Of a DNA stretch of 64,000 bases, positions 8,144 through 16,498 are shown piece by piece. Both the position numbers and the translations under genes were made by a program. The notes under the pieces were generated by a model, which made no database searches, was not told the origin of the DNA, and was given only the letters and a program-made list of their open reading frames with translations. This DNA is from JAWKWA01 sp041397765 (GTDB taxonomy: Bacteria > Pseudomonadota > Alphaproteobacteria > Rhizobiales > Hyphomicrobiaceae). Within the stretch, counting starts at the first letter, position 1. Every line of letters begins with the position of its first letter. The stretch is taken from the NCBI GenBank assembly GCA_041397765.1, contig JAWKWA010000017.1, positions 1 through 64,000 on the forward strand. The letters are read 5' to 3'.

Positions 8144-9529
8144 ATGGACATCGACCTCGGCGCCGTCAGGACCTATGACAACCTGCACTGGCTGCATCCT
8201 TGGGAAGACATGTCGACGCCCGGCCAGCACAACCGGACGATCGTCACGCGCGGCGAGGGCATCCGCGTCTTCGACGAGACCGGGCGCGGGCTGATCGACG
8301 GGCCGGGCGGCATGTGGTGCGTGCAGGTCGGCTACGGCAACGAGGCGATCGCACTCGCCATCGCCGAGCAGGCGATGCGCATGCCCTACAACAATCCCTT
8401 CGCGCTCGCCAACGAGCCGGCGCCACTGCTCTCGCGCAAACTCGCCGAGATCGCGCCGGGCGATCTCGACCACGTCTTCCTGACGACGGGCGGCTCGACG
8501 GCGGTCGACAGCGCCATCCGCTTCGTCCACTTCCGCAACAACATCATCGGCCGGCCGCGGAAGAAGATCGTCATCGCGCGCGAGGGCGGCTATCACGGCT
8601 CGACCTATCTGACTGCCTCCATCTCGGGCAAGGTCGGCAACAAGCGCTTCTTCGATCACGAGCAGAACCTCGTCGATTTCGTGCCGCATGCCAATCCCTA
8701 CCGGCGGCCGAAAGGCATGACGGTCGAGGCGTTCTGCGACGAGAAGGTGGGCGAGCTCGAGGCAAAGATCCTGGAGCTCGGGCCGGAGAACGTGGCGGCC
8801 TTCATCTCCGAGCCGATCCAGGCGTCGGGCGGCGTCATCGTCGCGCCGGAGGGCTATCTCAGGCGCTGCCAGGAGGTCTGCCGGAAATACGACGTGCTCT
8901 ACATCTCCGACGAGGTGGTGACGGGGTTCGGCCGGCTCGGACATTTCTTCTCGTCGGGGCCGGTGTTCGGCCTCGAGCCGGACATCGTCACCACGGCCAA
9001 GGGCCTGACGTCGGGCTATCAGCCGCTCGGGGCGGCGATCATCTCCAAGCGTCTCGTTGCCGATGTCAGCGGCGAGAACGGCAAGGGGGCGTTCTTCACC
9101 AACGGCTACACCTATTCGGGTCATCCGGTCGCCTGCGCGGCGGCACTGAAGAACACCGAGATTTTCGAGAAGACCGATCTCAATGCCCATGTCCGCGCGG
9201 TCGCACCGCATTTCCAGGCGCGCATGGCGGCGCTCAAGGAGGTGCCGATCGTCGGCGACGTTCGCGGGATGGGGCTCGTCGGCTGCGTCGAGTGCGTGAT
9301 CGGCGACCGCGATCCCGATCCCTTCGATCCCACGCACATGATCGGCGATCGCATCGACCGGCACTGCCAGGCGCTCGGCCTCCTGGTGCGTCCGATCCTC
9401 AACATGTGCGTGTTCTCGCCGCCCCTCGTCATCACGACGAGCGAGATCGACGAGATGTTCGACATCCTCGAGAAGGGGTTGAGGCTGACCATGGACGAGA
9501 TGGTGCGCGAGGGGCTGTTCCGGGGCTGA
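8144..9529 (+). CDS. Class III (omega) aminotransferase
   Basis: A 461-residue PLP-dependent fold type I aminotransferase. The N-terminal DGPGGMWCVQVGYG block (about 52-65), the STAVDSAIR phosphate-binding region near 118, ISDEVVTGFGRLG with Asp256, and TTAKGLTSGYQPLGA with the Schiff-base Lys286 are all present. The pattern is that of the beta-alanine, taurine, putrescine or GABA:pyruvate/2-oxoglutarate group; the exact amine cannot be told from sequence alone. ATG 8144 gives the usual family start; a start at 8057 adds unconserved sequence. It follows the SucD-like gene by 196 bases on the same strand and may belong to the same unit. Confidence 0.88.
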   Translation: MDIDLGAVRTYDNLHWLHPWEDMSTPGQHNRTIVTRGEGIRVFDETGRGLIDGPGGMWCVQVGYGNEAIALAIAEQAMRMPYNNPFALANEPAPLLSRKLAEIAPGDLDHVFLTTGGSTAVDSAIRFVHFRNNIIGRPRKKIVIAREGGYHGSTYLTASISGKVGNKRFFDHEQNLVDFVPHANPYRRPKGMTVEAFCDEKVGELEAKILELGPENVAAFISEPIQASGGVIVAPEGYLRRCQEVCRKYDVLYISDEVVTGFGRLGHFFSSGPVFGLEPDIVTTAKGLTSGYQPLGAAIISKRLVADVSGENGKGAFFTNGYTYSGHPVACAAALKNTEIFEKTDLNAHVRAVAPHFQARMAALKEVPIVGDVRGMGLVGCVECVIGDRDPDPFDPTHMIGDRIDRHCQALGLLVRPILNMCVFSPPLVITTSEIDEMFDILEKGLRLTMDEMVREGLFRG

Positions 9530-9745
9530 GGACAGGTGCAGGACCGGGGCGCCCGGACACCATGGGCGACCCTACACTCGGAACGCCCTGGCAATCGGGG
9601 CGTCTCCGGTCCGGCGGGCGCGAGGATTGAGACAAGCTTTCGCGGCTGCGTGAACCGGTTGTTGTTCTTTGGCTGCTACTAGATGTTTTGCCGATCAGGC
9701 TAACAATCAGTTTTCAGCAAACACAACGCCGAGGGCTTCTTCACG

Positions 9746-10531
9746 ATGGCCAACTTCAATGGCACCGCCAGGACGGATCGCTTTTTCGGCACAGCGCGCA
9801 ACGATGTGATCCACGGCCGGGGCGGTCGCGATTTCGTCAGGGCCGGCGATGGCAACGACAAAATCTATGGCGACGACGACCGGGATTTCCTGTTCGGCGA
9901 CAATGGCGACGACATCATTCGTGGCGGCAATGGCAACGACGTGCTCGACGGCTGCGCGGGCAACGACAAGGAATATGGCGACGCCGGCAACGATTCGATG
10001 TGGGGCGGCGGCGGCGACGACCTCCTGTCGGGGGGAGCGGGCAACGACCAGCTCACGGGCGACAAGGGCAACGACAATCTGCTCGGCGGCGCCGGTAACG
10101 ACGTGCTGCGCGGCGGCACGGGCGACGACACGCTGAACGGGGGTTCGGGCAACGACACGCTGTTCGGCTGGGTCGGCCGCGAGACGCTGACGGGGGGCTC
10201 GGGGAAGGACGTGTTCCAGTTCCAGACCCTCGAGGATTCGAGCGCCCTGGCCGCCGATTTCATCACCGATTTCAAACGTGGCCAGGACCGCATCGATCTG
10301 CATCTGATCGATGCGAACACGGTGACGGACGGCCGCCAGGGCTTCCAGTTCATCGGCGCGCAGGCGTTCCACGGACTCGCCGGCGAGCTGCGCTACGAGC
10401 AGGTCGACGACACCGGCACCGCGAACGACCGCACCATCGTGCAGGGCGATGCCGACGGCGACGGCGCTGCCGATTTCCAGTTCGAGCTGAAAGGCTTGAT
10501 CTCGCTCACGGGCGCCGATCTGGTGCTCTGA
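9746..10531 (+). CDS. RTX (haemolysin-type) calcium-binding repeat protein
   Basis: A 261-residue protein made mostly of glycine/aspartate nonapeptide repeats of the GGxGxDxLx type from about residue 15 to 155 (for example GGNGNDVLDG, GGAGNDQLTG, GGSGNDTLFG). A C-terminal domain beginning ETLTGGSGKDVFQF and ending LKGLISLTGADLVL resembles the region carrying the type I secretion signal. No N-terminal signal peptide is seen. It is probably exported by an ABC/HlyD/TolC-type system encoded elsewhere, and folds on binding Ca2+ outside the cell. No effector domain is recognisable. The preceding 200 bases are less GC-rich than the neighbourhood. Confidence 0.85.
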   Translation: MANFNGTARTDRFFGTARNDVIHGRGGRDFVRAGDGNDKIYGDDDRDFLFGDNGDDIIRGGNGNDVLDGCAGNDKEYGDAGNDSMWGGGGDDLLSGGAGNDQLTGDKGNDNLLGGAGNDVLRGGTGDDTLNGGSGNDTLFGWVGRETLTGGSGKDVFQFQTLEDSSALAADFITDFKRGQDRIDLHLIDANTVTDGRQGFQFIGAQAFHGLAGELRYEQVDDTGTANDRTIVQGDADGDGAADFQFELKGLISLTGADLVL

Positions 10532-10546
10532 GGCAGGGCCCCAGGC

Positions 10547-11905
10547 TCAGGCGCCGACCTCGGCGATAGCGTGGAAGAAGGTGCCCGAGACATTGCCGCG
10601 GGCATGGCCGGTCGCGCCGAGGTCTTGGCCATAGGCATCGCGGCAGCGTGCGAGGCGGTCGGCCGGCGCCTCGCTCTCCGAGACGATCGAGGCATAGTGG
10701 AACTCGTGGCCGCGCACCCGCGCGCCCGGCCGGCCGAGCACGGAGCGGCCCTCGAGCACCGCCTCGCGATAGCCCAGGTGAAGACGGCGTGTCCGGAACG
10801 AGGTGGCGACGGGCAACAGCCCCGCCATGGCATGGCCGACGCCCTCGGCGTCCTCGAGCGTCTCGCCGAGCACCATGTAGCCGCCGCACTCGCCATGCAC
10901 CGGATGGCGGGCCGCGAAACGGCGCAGGCCCTCGAGGAAGTGTCGGGCGCCGGCGATGCGCGCGGCATGGAGCTCGGGATAGCCGCCCGGCAGCCAGCAG
11001 GCATCGCAATCGGCGGGTGGCGGCTCGTCAGCCAAGGGCGAGAAAGGCACGATCTCGGCGCCCGCCTGCCGCCAGCCGAGCAGCACATGGGGATAGACGA
11101 AGGAAAAGGCGGCATCGTCGGCGAGGGCGATGCGCTGGCCGGGCGGAGGGATCGCGGGAGACATGGCGACCTCCGGCCGGGCCGGGTCCAAGGTCCGCAT
11201 GGGCCCGGAGCAGAGCCGGAGCAGCCGGTCGAGGTCGAGGGAGCCCTCGATCAGGTCGGCGAGGCGATCGAGATGGGTCTCCAGCGCATCGGTCTCGCGC
11301 GCCTGCCGGAGGCCGAGATGGCGCTCGGGCAGGGAAAGCGAGGCCTCGCGCGGCACCGCCCCGATCACCACCTGTCCGACCGCCTCGACGGCATCGCGCA
11401 CGAGGCGCAGATGGCGCTCGGAGCCGACGCGGTTCAAGACGACACCGCCGATGCGGATGCGCTGGTCGAAGCAGGCGGTGCCGAGGGCGATGGCGGCGGC
11501 CGACTGGGCCTGGCCGGTGACGTCGAGCACGAGCAGGACCGGCCAGCCGAGGCGGGCTGCCACATCGGCCGACGAGCCTGACCGTCCGGCCGGGCCCGGC
11601 ACGCCGTCGAACAGGCCCATCAGGCCTTCGGCGACGATGATCTCGGCGCCGTCGGCCGCCGTCCCGGCGATGGCGGCGAGCCCGGCATCGTCCATGGCCC
11701 AGGTGTCGAGATTGAAGCTCGGCCGGCCGGTGGCGGCGGCATGGAAGGCCGGGTCGATGTAGTCGGGTCCGCATTTCAGCCCCTGGACGGCCAGACCTCG
11801 CCGGGCCAGTGCCCTCAGGATGCCGAGGGTGACCGTGGTCTTGCCGGAGGAGGAGCGCGGTGCGCCGACGACGAAACCGCGCGGGCGCGGCGGTCGGGCG
11901 GTCAC
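10547..11905 (-). CDS. cobB: Cobyrinate a,c-diamide synthase CobB
   Basis: CobB amidates carboxylates a and c of (hydrogeno)byrinic acid using glutamine and ATP. The 452-residue enzyme has an N-terminal ATP-binding dethiobiotin-synthetase-like domain (GAPRSSSGKTTV from residue 14, then GLKCGPDYIDPAFH and FNLDTW). The C-terminal class I glutamine amidotransferase domain has PGGYPELHA and the nucleophile-elbow HGECGGYMVLG (Cys near 340), with a late His in GHEFHY. The start overlaps the cobA stop (ATGA), so the two form a minus-strand unit. The gene ends 15 bases past the RTX gene, convergently. Confidence 0.95.
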   Translation of the reverse strand: MTARPPRPRGFVVGAPRSSSGKTTVTLGILRALARRGLAVQGLKCGPDYIDPAFHAAATGRPSFNLDTWAMDDAGLAAIAGTAADGAEIIVAEGLMGLFDGVPGPAGRSGSSADVAARLGWPVLLVLDVTGQAQSAAAIALGTACFDQRIRIGGVVLNRVGSERHLRLVRDAVEAVGQVVIGAVPREASLSLPERHLGLRQARETDALETHLDRLADLIEGSLDLDRLLRLCSGPMRTLDPARPEVAMSPAIPPPGQRIALADDAAFSFVYPHVLLGWRQAGAEIVPFSPLADEPPPADCDACWLPGGYPELHAARIAGARHFLEGLRRFAARHPVHGECGGYMVLGETLEDAEGVGHAMAGLLPVATSFRTRRLHLGYREAVLEGRSVLGRPGARVRGHEFHYASIVSESEAPADRLARCRDAYGQDLGATGHARGNVSGTFFHAIAEVGA

Positions 11906-12786
11906 AAGGCGAGCCGTCCGGGGCGGGCGGCCTCCAGGCTCAAAGTGGGCTCGTCATCGCCGGCCGTCGCGGCGTCGTGCGAGGAGTGGGGGGCCGAGAG
12001 CGACAGGGCGTGGGCCTTGAGCCGAGCGCGGATCGCGGCATTGGCACCGACGCCGATGATGACGGGGGCCGCGAGGCCGGCGGCCTCGGCATCGGCGGCG
12101 GCACGGGCGATGGTCGATTCGACGACCCGCTCGTGGCGCGTGGTGGCGGCCATCACCATGACGACCGGAGAGGACGGCTCGAGGCCGCCCGCGATCAGGC
12201 CGGCGGCGATGTCCGGCAGGTTCTTCAGCGCCATGTAGAGGATCATCGGCTGGCCGGTGCGGCCGAGCGCCGGCCAGTCGACGCTGTCCTCGATGCCCTC
12301 GCCGGCATGGCCGGTCGCCAGGATGACGGCATGGTTGGTGTCGCGCGTGGTGGCAGGCACCAGCGCCGAGGCGAGCCCGGCGAGGCCCGAGGTGACACCG
12401 GGGACGATGCGGAAGCGGATGCCGGCGGCGGCGAGCGCCAAGGCCTCCTCGCCGCCCCGGCCGAAGACGAACGGATCGCCGCCCTTCAAACGCAGGACGC
12501 GGCGGCGCTGGTGGGCGAGCTCGATCAGGCGATGGGTGATGTCGGTCTGGCGCGCCGAGGGTTTGCCGCCGCGCTTGCCGGCATATTCGAGGCTCGCCCC
12601 GGAGCGCACGAGCGTCAACACGCGCTCGTCGACGAGGGCATCGTAGACGACCACGTCCGCCTGGCGGAGCGCGTCGAGGGCATAGAGCGTGAGCAGACCC
12701 GGGTCGCCCGGCCCGGCGCCGACCAGCCAGACATCGCCCGGCTCGAAGACGGGCAGCATGTCGCCCGGAAGTGACGTGTCGATCAT
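11902..12786 (-). CDS. cobA: Uroporphyrinogen-III C-methyltransferase (SUMT)
   Basis: SUMT methylates uroporphyrinogen III at C2 and C7 with SAM to give precorrin-2, the branch point to B12 and sirohaem. The 294-residue protein has the tetrapyrrole methylase motifs VWLVGAGPGDPGLLTLYA near residue 20, VVYDALVDERVL, YAGKRGG, RLKGGDPFVFGRGGEE and IVPGVTSGLAGLA. It is a stand-alone SUMT without a CysG dehydrogenase domain. A C-terminal extension of about 30 residues is not conserved. Coupled to cobB by a 4-base overlap. Confidence 0.95.
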   Translation of the reverse strand: MIDTSLPGDMLPVFEPGDVWLVGAGPGDPGLLTLYALDALRQADVVVYDALVDERVLTLVRSGASLEYAGKRGGKPSARQTDITHRLIELAHQRRRVLRLKGGDPFVFGRGGEEALALAAAGIRFRIVPGVTSGLAGLASALVPATTRDTNHAVILATGHAGEGIEDSVDWPALGRTGQPMILYMALKNLPDIAAGLIAGGLEPSSPVVMVMAATTRHERVVESTIARAAADAEAAGLAAPVIIGVGANAAIRARLKAHALSLSAPHSSHDAATAGDDEPTLSLEAARPGRLAL

Positions 12787-12796
12787 CCCCGACCTC

Positions 12797-12850
12797 TAGA
12801 GCATGTCCGACCGAGATGGAATCGGGTTGAGGGTACCGAACATGCTCCAA
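12797..12850. repeat. Rhizobial-type intergenic palindrome, copy 1
   Basis: GAGCATGTCCGACC (12799-12812) and GGTACCGAACATGCTC (12832-12847) form an imperfect inverted repeat around GAGATGGAATCGGGTTGAG. The sequence CTAGAGCA...ATGGA..C.GGTT recurs at 33388. This matches the style of short palindromic repeats scattered between genes in Hyphomicrobiales. Located between cobA and cbiD. Confidence 0.6.
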
Positions 12851-12925
12851 CTCCTTGTTTCTGCGAGTCTGATCGACGCCCTCGATGCGCGCATGCGCAC
12901 GCATCTCGAGCGATCAGGCTCTAGC

Positions 12926-12954
12926 ATGACGCCCCGGCGATGATCGCCTATAAG
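12926..12954 (+). promoter_or_regulatory. Candidate promoter of cbiD (leaderless)
   Basis: ATGACG (12926-12931), a 17-base spacer and TATAAG (12949-12954) lie directly before the cbiD ATG at 12962. The expected transcription start falls on or within a base or two of the A of the ATG, implying a leaderless or nearly leaderless mRNA. No Shine-Dalgarno is visible, which agrees with this. Confidence 0.45.
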
Positions 12955-12961
12955 CGCCGTC

Positions 12962-14053
12962 ATGGACGCAAACGAACCTCGCCAGAGCCTCAGGCGCGGC
13001 TGGACCACGGGCTCCTGCGCTACGGCCGCCACGCGGTCGGCGTTTGCCGCGCTCGTCACCGGAGAATTCCTCGATCCCGTCGACATCCTGCTGCCGAACG
13101 GCAGCCGGCCGGCCTTCGCGCTGGCGCTCCAGGAGCTGGGCGAGGGCTTCGCCAGGGCAGGTGTCGTCAAGGATGCTGGCGACGACCCGGACGTGACGCA
13201 TGGCGCGCTCGTCTGCGCGGCGGTCAGGGCCGGTGCTCCAGGCTCGGGCGTCACGTTCCGGGCCGGCGAGGGCGTCGGCACGGTGACACGGGCCGGATTG
13301 CCGATCGCCCCCGGCGAGCCGGCCATCAATCCCGTACCGCGCGAGATGATGCGCACGGCCATCGCCGAGACGGCGGGCGCTCTCGGCGCCCGTGGCGACG
13401 TCGTCATCGAGATCTCGATCCCAGGCGGCGCTGCGATCGCGGAGCGGACGTGGAACGGACGCCTCGGCATCGTCGGCGGGCTGTCGATCCTCGGCACGAC
13501 CGGCATCGTCATCCCCTATTCCTGCTCGGCCTGGATTGCCTCGATCCATCGCGGCATCGACGTGGCGCGGGCGGCCGGCCTCGGCCATGTGGCGGCCGCC
13601 ACCGGCAAGACCTCGGAGGCAGCCGTCGCGGCCCTCACTGGATTGCCCGGGCACGCGCTCATCGACATGGGCGACTTCGCCGGCGGCATGCTCAAATATC
13701 TCCGCACCCATCCGGTGGCGCGGGTCACCATCGCCGGCGGCTTCGCCAAGATGACGAAGCTCGGGCAGGGTCTGCTCGACCTCCATTCGCGGGCCGGCGA
13801 GGTCGATCGCGGCTGGCTCGCGGCGCTGTTGGCGGAAAAGGGCGCGCCGGCCGGGCTCGTCGCCAGGGTGCCCGAGATGAACACGGCCAAGCAGGTGCTC
13901 GACGAGGCCGAGGCGTTCGACCTGCCGCTCGCGGCCTGGGTTGCCGAGGCGGCGCGCCGGACCGCCCAGGGCGTGGTCGAGGACAGCGGCGTCGCCGTCG
14001 AGATCGTCGTCGTCGACCGGGCGGGCCGGATCGCTGGACGTGCGGGCGGCTGA
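12962..14053 (+). CDS. cbiD: Cobalt-precorrin-5B C1-methyltransferase CbiD
   Basis: CbiD methylates C1 of the corrin ring after ring contraction. The 363-residue protein has the family start LRRGWTTGSCATAATRSAF, the GEGVGTVTRAGL and AINPVPREMM blocks, the glycine-rich GGLSILGTTGIV segment, and KMTKLGQGLLDLHSRAGEVD. It is the anaerobic-pathway type enzyme, yet its neighbours (CobG, CobL, CobK) are of the aerobic pathway and no cobF is present, so CbiD probably replaces CobF here. Plus strand, flanked by minus-strand cobA and cobM; it may be expressed from its own promoter. Confidence 0.93.
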   Translation: MDANEPRQSLRRGWTTGSCATAATRSAFAALVTGEFLDPVDILLPNGSRPAFALALQELGEGFARAGVVKDAGDDPDVTHGALVCAAVRAGAPGSGVTFRAGEGVGTVTRAGLPIAPGEPAINPVPREMMRTAIAETAGALGARGDVVIEISIPGGAAIAERTWNGRLGIVGGLSILGTTGIVIPYSCSAWIASIHRGIDVARAAGLGHVAAATGKTSEAAVAALTGLPGHALIDMGDFAGGMLKYLRTHPVARVTIAGGFAKMTKLGQGLLDLHSRAGEVDRGWLAALLAEKGAPAGLVARVPEMNTAKQVLDEAEAFDLPLAAWVAEAARRTAQGVVEDSGVAVEIVVVDRAGRIAGRAGG

Positions 14054-14076
14054 GGGCGGGTGGCGGGCCGCGATGG

Positions 14077-14835
14077 TCACCTCGCCCCCCGGAAACGGCG
14101 CTGGTAGTCGATGTCGTAGAGCGCGCTGTTGCGGAAGTCGCCGTGGTCGAGCACGCGGCCGACGACAATGGTGGCGGTGCGCTCCAGCTTTTCCTCCGCG
14201 ACCCTTTGGGCGATGTCGGCGAGTGTGCCGGTGAGGATGCGCTCGTCGGGCCAGCTCGCCCGATAGACGACGGCGACCGGGCAGTCGGCGCCATAGAGGG
14301 GGGCGAGGCGCGCGGCGACGCTCTCGACGACATGCACCGAGAGGTGGACGACGAGCGTGGCCCCGGTCGCGCCGAAAGCCTCGAGGGTCTCGGCTGGTGG
14401 CATCGCCGAGGCGCGGCCGCTGGTGCGGGTCAGGACCACCGACTGGGCGACCTCGGGCAGCGTCAGCTCCTTCCTCAGGCTGGCGGCGACGGCGGCGAAG
14501 GCCGGCACGCCCGGCGTCACCGTGTAGGGAATGCCGAGTGCGTCGAGCCGGCGCGTCTGCTCGCCGAGCGCGCTCCAGATCGAGAGATCGCCGGAGTGCA
14601 GACGGACGACGTCCTCGCCGGCGGCATCAGCCTCGGCGATAAGACCGATGATGGCATCGAGATCGAGGGGGGCGGTGTCGACGAGGCGGGCGCCCGGCGG
14701 GCACCAGGTCAGCACCTCGGGGGCGACGATCGAGCCGGCATAGAGGCAGACGCGCGTGCGCGCGATCAGATCGCGGCCACGCACGGTGAGGAGGTCGGCG
14801 GCGCCGGGGCCGGCGCCGATGAAGTGGACGGTCAT
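14077..14835 (-). CDS. cobM: Precorrin-4 C11-methyltransferase CobM
   Basis: CobM transfers a methyl group from SAM to C11 of precorrin-4. The 252-residue product is a typical tetrapyrrole methylase: VHFIGAGPGAADLLTVRGRDL at the N-terminus, CLYAGSIVAPEVL, VVRLHSGDLSIW, TVTPGVPAFAAVAA and LVVHLSVHVVESVA. These match CobM/CbiF rather than CobI or CobJ. The start overlaps the cobE stop (ATGA). Last gene of the cobL-cobE-cobM run. Confidence 0.95.
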   Translation of the reverse strand: MTVHFIGAGPGAADLLTVRGRDLIARTRVCLYAGSIVAPEVLTWCPPGARLVDTAPLDLDAIIGLIAEADAAGEDVVRLHSGDLSIWSALGEQTRRLDALGIPYTVTPGVPAFAAVAASLRKELTLPEVAQSVVLTRTSGRASAMPPAETLEAFGATGATLVVHLSVHVVESVAARLAPLYGADCPVAVVYRASWPDERILTGTLADIAQRVAEEKLERTATIVVGRVLDHGDFRNSALYDIDYQRRFRGAR

Positions 14836-15221
14836 GTGGGTCTCGCCTCGGAGGCTGTGGCGATGGCGCAGGTGGCGATCGGGCTCTGGCTGCGGGGACC
14901 GGCGAGCGTGGCGCCGGGGCCTGCGGCGGCGAGGGCGACCGCCTCGGCGAGGCTGCCGACGCCGAACAGCGCGACGACCCGCGAGGATCGTGTCGGGGTG
15001 TCGCTCGCCATGCGTACCAGATGGTCGGCGATGACGACGAGGGGCTTGCCGATGAGGGCCGCAGCCTCGCCGGCACCCGGCTCGCCCGCCTTGCTGGCGG
15101 CGACGGCGATGGCGTCGATGTCGGCGCGGTCGAGGGCGTGCTCGGCGAGCGCCCGGTCGATGGCGGCGAGGATGTCCGCGCCGTCCGCCCCCTTGCGGAA
15201 GCCGATGCCGGCGATCCTCAT
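14832..15221 (-). CDS. cobE: CobE/CbiG C-terminal-domain protein
   Basis: A 129-residue protein matching the small CobE family, equivalent to the C-terminal domain of CbiG. Visible features are the start MRIAGIGFRKGADGADIL, the central IDAIAVAASKAGEPG, and the glycine/serine segment ...GVGSLAEAVALAAAGPGA...SPIATCAIA. The precise reaction of CobE in the aerobic pathway is unsettled; it is needed for B12 synthesis in some organisms. ATG 15221 overlaps the cobL stop and fits the family; a longer in-frame start would lie inside cobL. Confidence 0.88.
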   Translation of the reverse strand: MRIAGIGFRKGADGADILAAIDRALAEHALDRADIDAIAVAASKAGEPGAGEAAALIGKPLVVIADHLVRMASDTPTRSSRVVALFGVGSLAEAVALAAAGPGATLAGPRSQSPIATCAIATASEARPT

Positions 15222-16498
15222 GGCTTCACCAGGCGCAATTGGGTGACGGGCATGGCGGGACGCCAGCCGGTCATCGTGCCGACCGGTTCGGCCCGCGCGA
15301 CCGAGATGCGCAGGAGGTCGCCGCCGAGGCGGGCATGGAGCGCGAGCAGCACCGCCTCGCTGCCGGTCGTCACCGCATTGGCGAGGAGGCGGCCGCCCGG
15401 CCGCAAGGCCTCCAAGCAGGTCTCGACGAGGGCTGGCACGGTGAGGCCGCCACCGACGAACACGGCATCGGGCGTGGCGAGGTCCTGGAGGGCCGCCGGC
15501 GCCGCGCCTTCGAGGATCTTCAGGTCGGGGACGCCGAGCGCGACGGCATTCCGCGCGATGAGGCCTGCGCGGTCCGCTCGCGGCTCGATCGCGACGGCGC
15601 GCATGGTCGGATGGCGGAGCAGCCATTCGATGGCGACCGAGCCCGAGCCGGCGCCGACGTCCCACAGCAACTCGCCCTCGCAGGGGCCGAGGGCGGAGAG
15701 CGTGAGGGCGCGGATCTCCCGCTTCGTCATGACGCCGTCGGTCTCGAACAGGGCGTCGTCGAGGCCGCAGGAGAGCGGGATGACGCGGGCGCCCGGTGCG
15801 GCGACGATCTCGAGCCCGATCGTGTTCAAGGGCGCGATGGCGTCGAGATCGAACGAGGCGGCGTCGGTGCTGCGGATGCGCTCGCGAGGGCCGCCGAGTG
15901 CCTCGAGCACGGTGAGGCGCGAGCGGCCGAAGCCGCGCTCGTCGAGGAGCCTGGCGATACGGCCGGGGCTCGTCGCATCCCAGGAGAGGATGAGGAGGCG
16001 TGCTCCCGGCTGCAGATGCGGCACGATCGCCTCGTGCGGGCGGCCATGGACGGAGAGGGTGCGGACCGACTGGAGCGGCCAGCCGAGCCTACCGGCAGCG
16101 AGCTGATAGGCGGAGGCGGCGGGGACGGTGACCGTCTCGCCGACGGCGACATGGCGCATGAGGGTGGCGCCGACGCCGTACCAGAAGGGATCGCCGCTCG
16201 CCAGAACCGCCACGGGCGTGCCCCGTCGCGCGAGGATCGGGGGGATGCCGTCGGTCATCGGGCTTGGCCAGGCCAGCGTCTCGCCGGTGATGAGCGGGGC
16301 GGCGAGGGCGAGGTGGCGGGCGCCGCCGGCGACGAGGCGGGCCTCGCCGATCAGCCGCCGGGCGGCGGGCGACAGGCCATCCGGCCCATCCTCGCCGATG
16401 CCGAGGATTGACAGCCAGCGCGGGAGGGCGGATGAGGCGTCGGTGCCGGCCGTCGGTCGGGCGGCGGGACCTGCCCTCTCAGAGCCGAGCGCCATCAT
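15218..16498 (-). CDS. cobL: Precorrin-6Y C5,15-methyltransferase (decarboxylating) CobL
   Basis: CobL methylates C5 and C15 and decarboxylates the C12 acetate of precorrin-6Y. The N-terminal half is a tetrapyrrole methylase (LSILGIGEDGPDGLSPAA, LASGDPFWYGVG, VPAASAYQLAAGRLGW). The C-terminal half is a Rossmann SAM methyltransferase (TKREIRALTLSALGP, LLWDVGAGSGSVAIEWL, AVFVGGGL). This is the fused CbiE-CbiT form. Tandem ATGs at 16498 and 16495 are the best starts; the first overlaps the divergent cobK start codon at 16497. A start farther out at 16534 lies inside cobK. Confidence 0.93.
   Translation of the reverse strand: MMALGSERAGPAARPTAGTDASSALPRWLSILGIGEDGPDGLSPAARRLIGEARLVAGGARHLALAAPLITGETLAWPSPMTDGIPPILARRGTPVAVLASGDPFWYGVGATLMRHVAVGETVTVPAASAYQLAAGRLGWPLQSVRTLSVHGRPHEAIVPHLQPGARLLILSWDATSPGRIARLLDERGFGRSRLTVLEALGGPRERIRSTDAASFDLDAIAPLNTIGLEIVAAPGARVIPLSCGLDDALFETDGVMTKREIRALTLSALGPCEGELLWDVGAGSGSVAIEWLLRHPTMRAVAIEPRADRAGLIARNAVALGVPDLKILEGAAPAALQDLATPDAVFVGGGLTVPALVETCLEALRPGGRLLANAVTTGSEAVLLALHARLGGDLLRISVARAEPVGTMTGWRPAMPVTQLRLVKP

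Noticed and set aside
9800..10160. Tandem GGCAACGAC-like DNA repeats as a CRISPR or satellite
   Set aside because: They are the codons of RTX nonapeptide repeats in frame; spacing and variation follow the protein repeat, not a CRISPR.
12940..15246. A 768-codon plus-strand frame over cbiD, cobM and cobE
   Set aside because: It overlaps three well-identified genes in other frames and has no motif; high-GC shadow.
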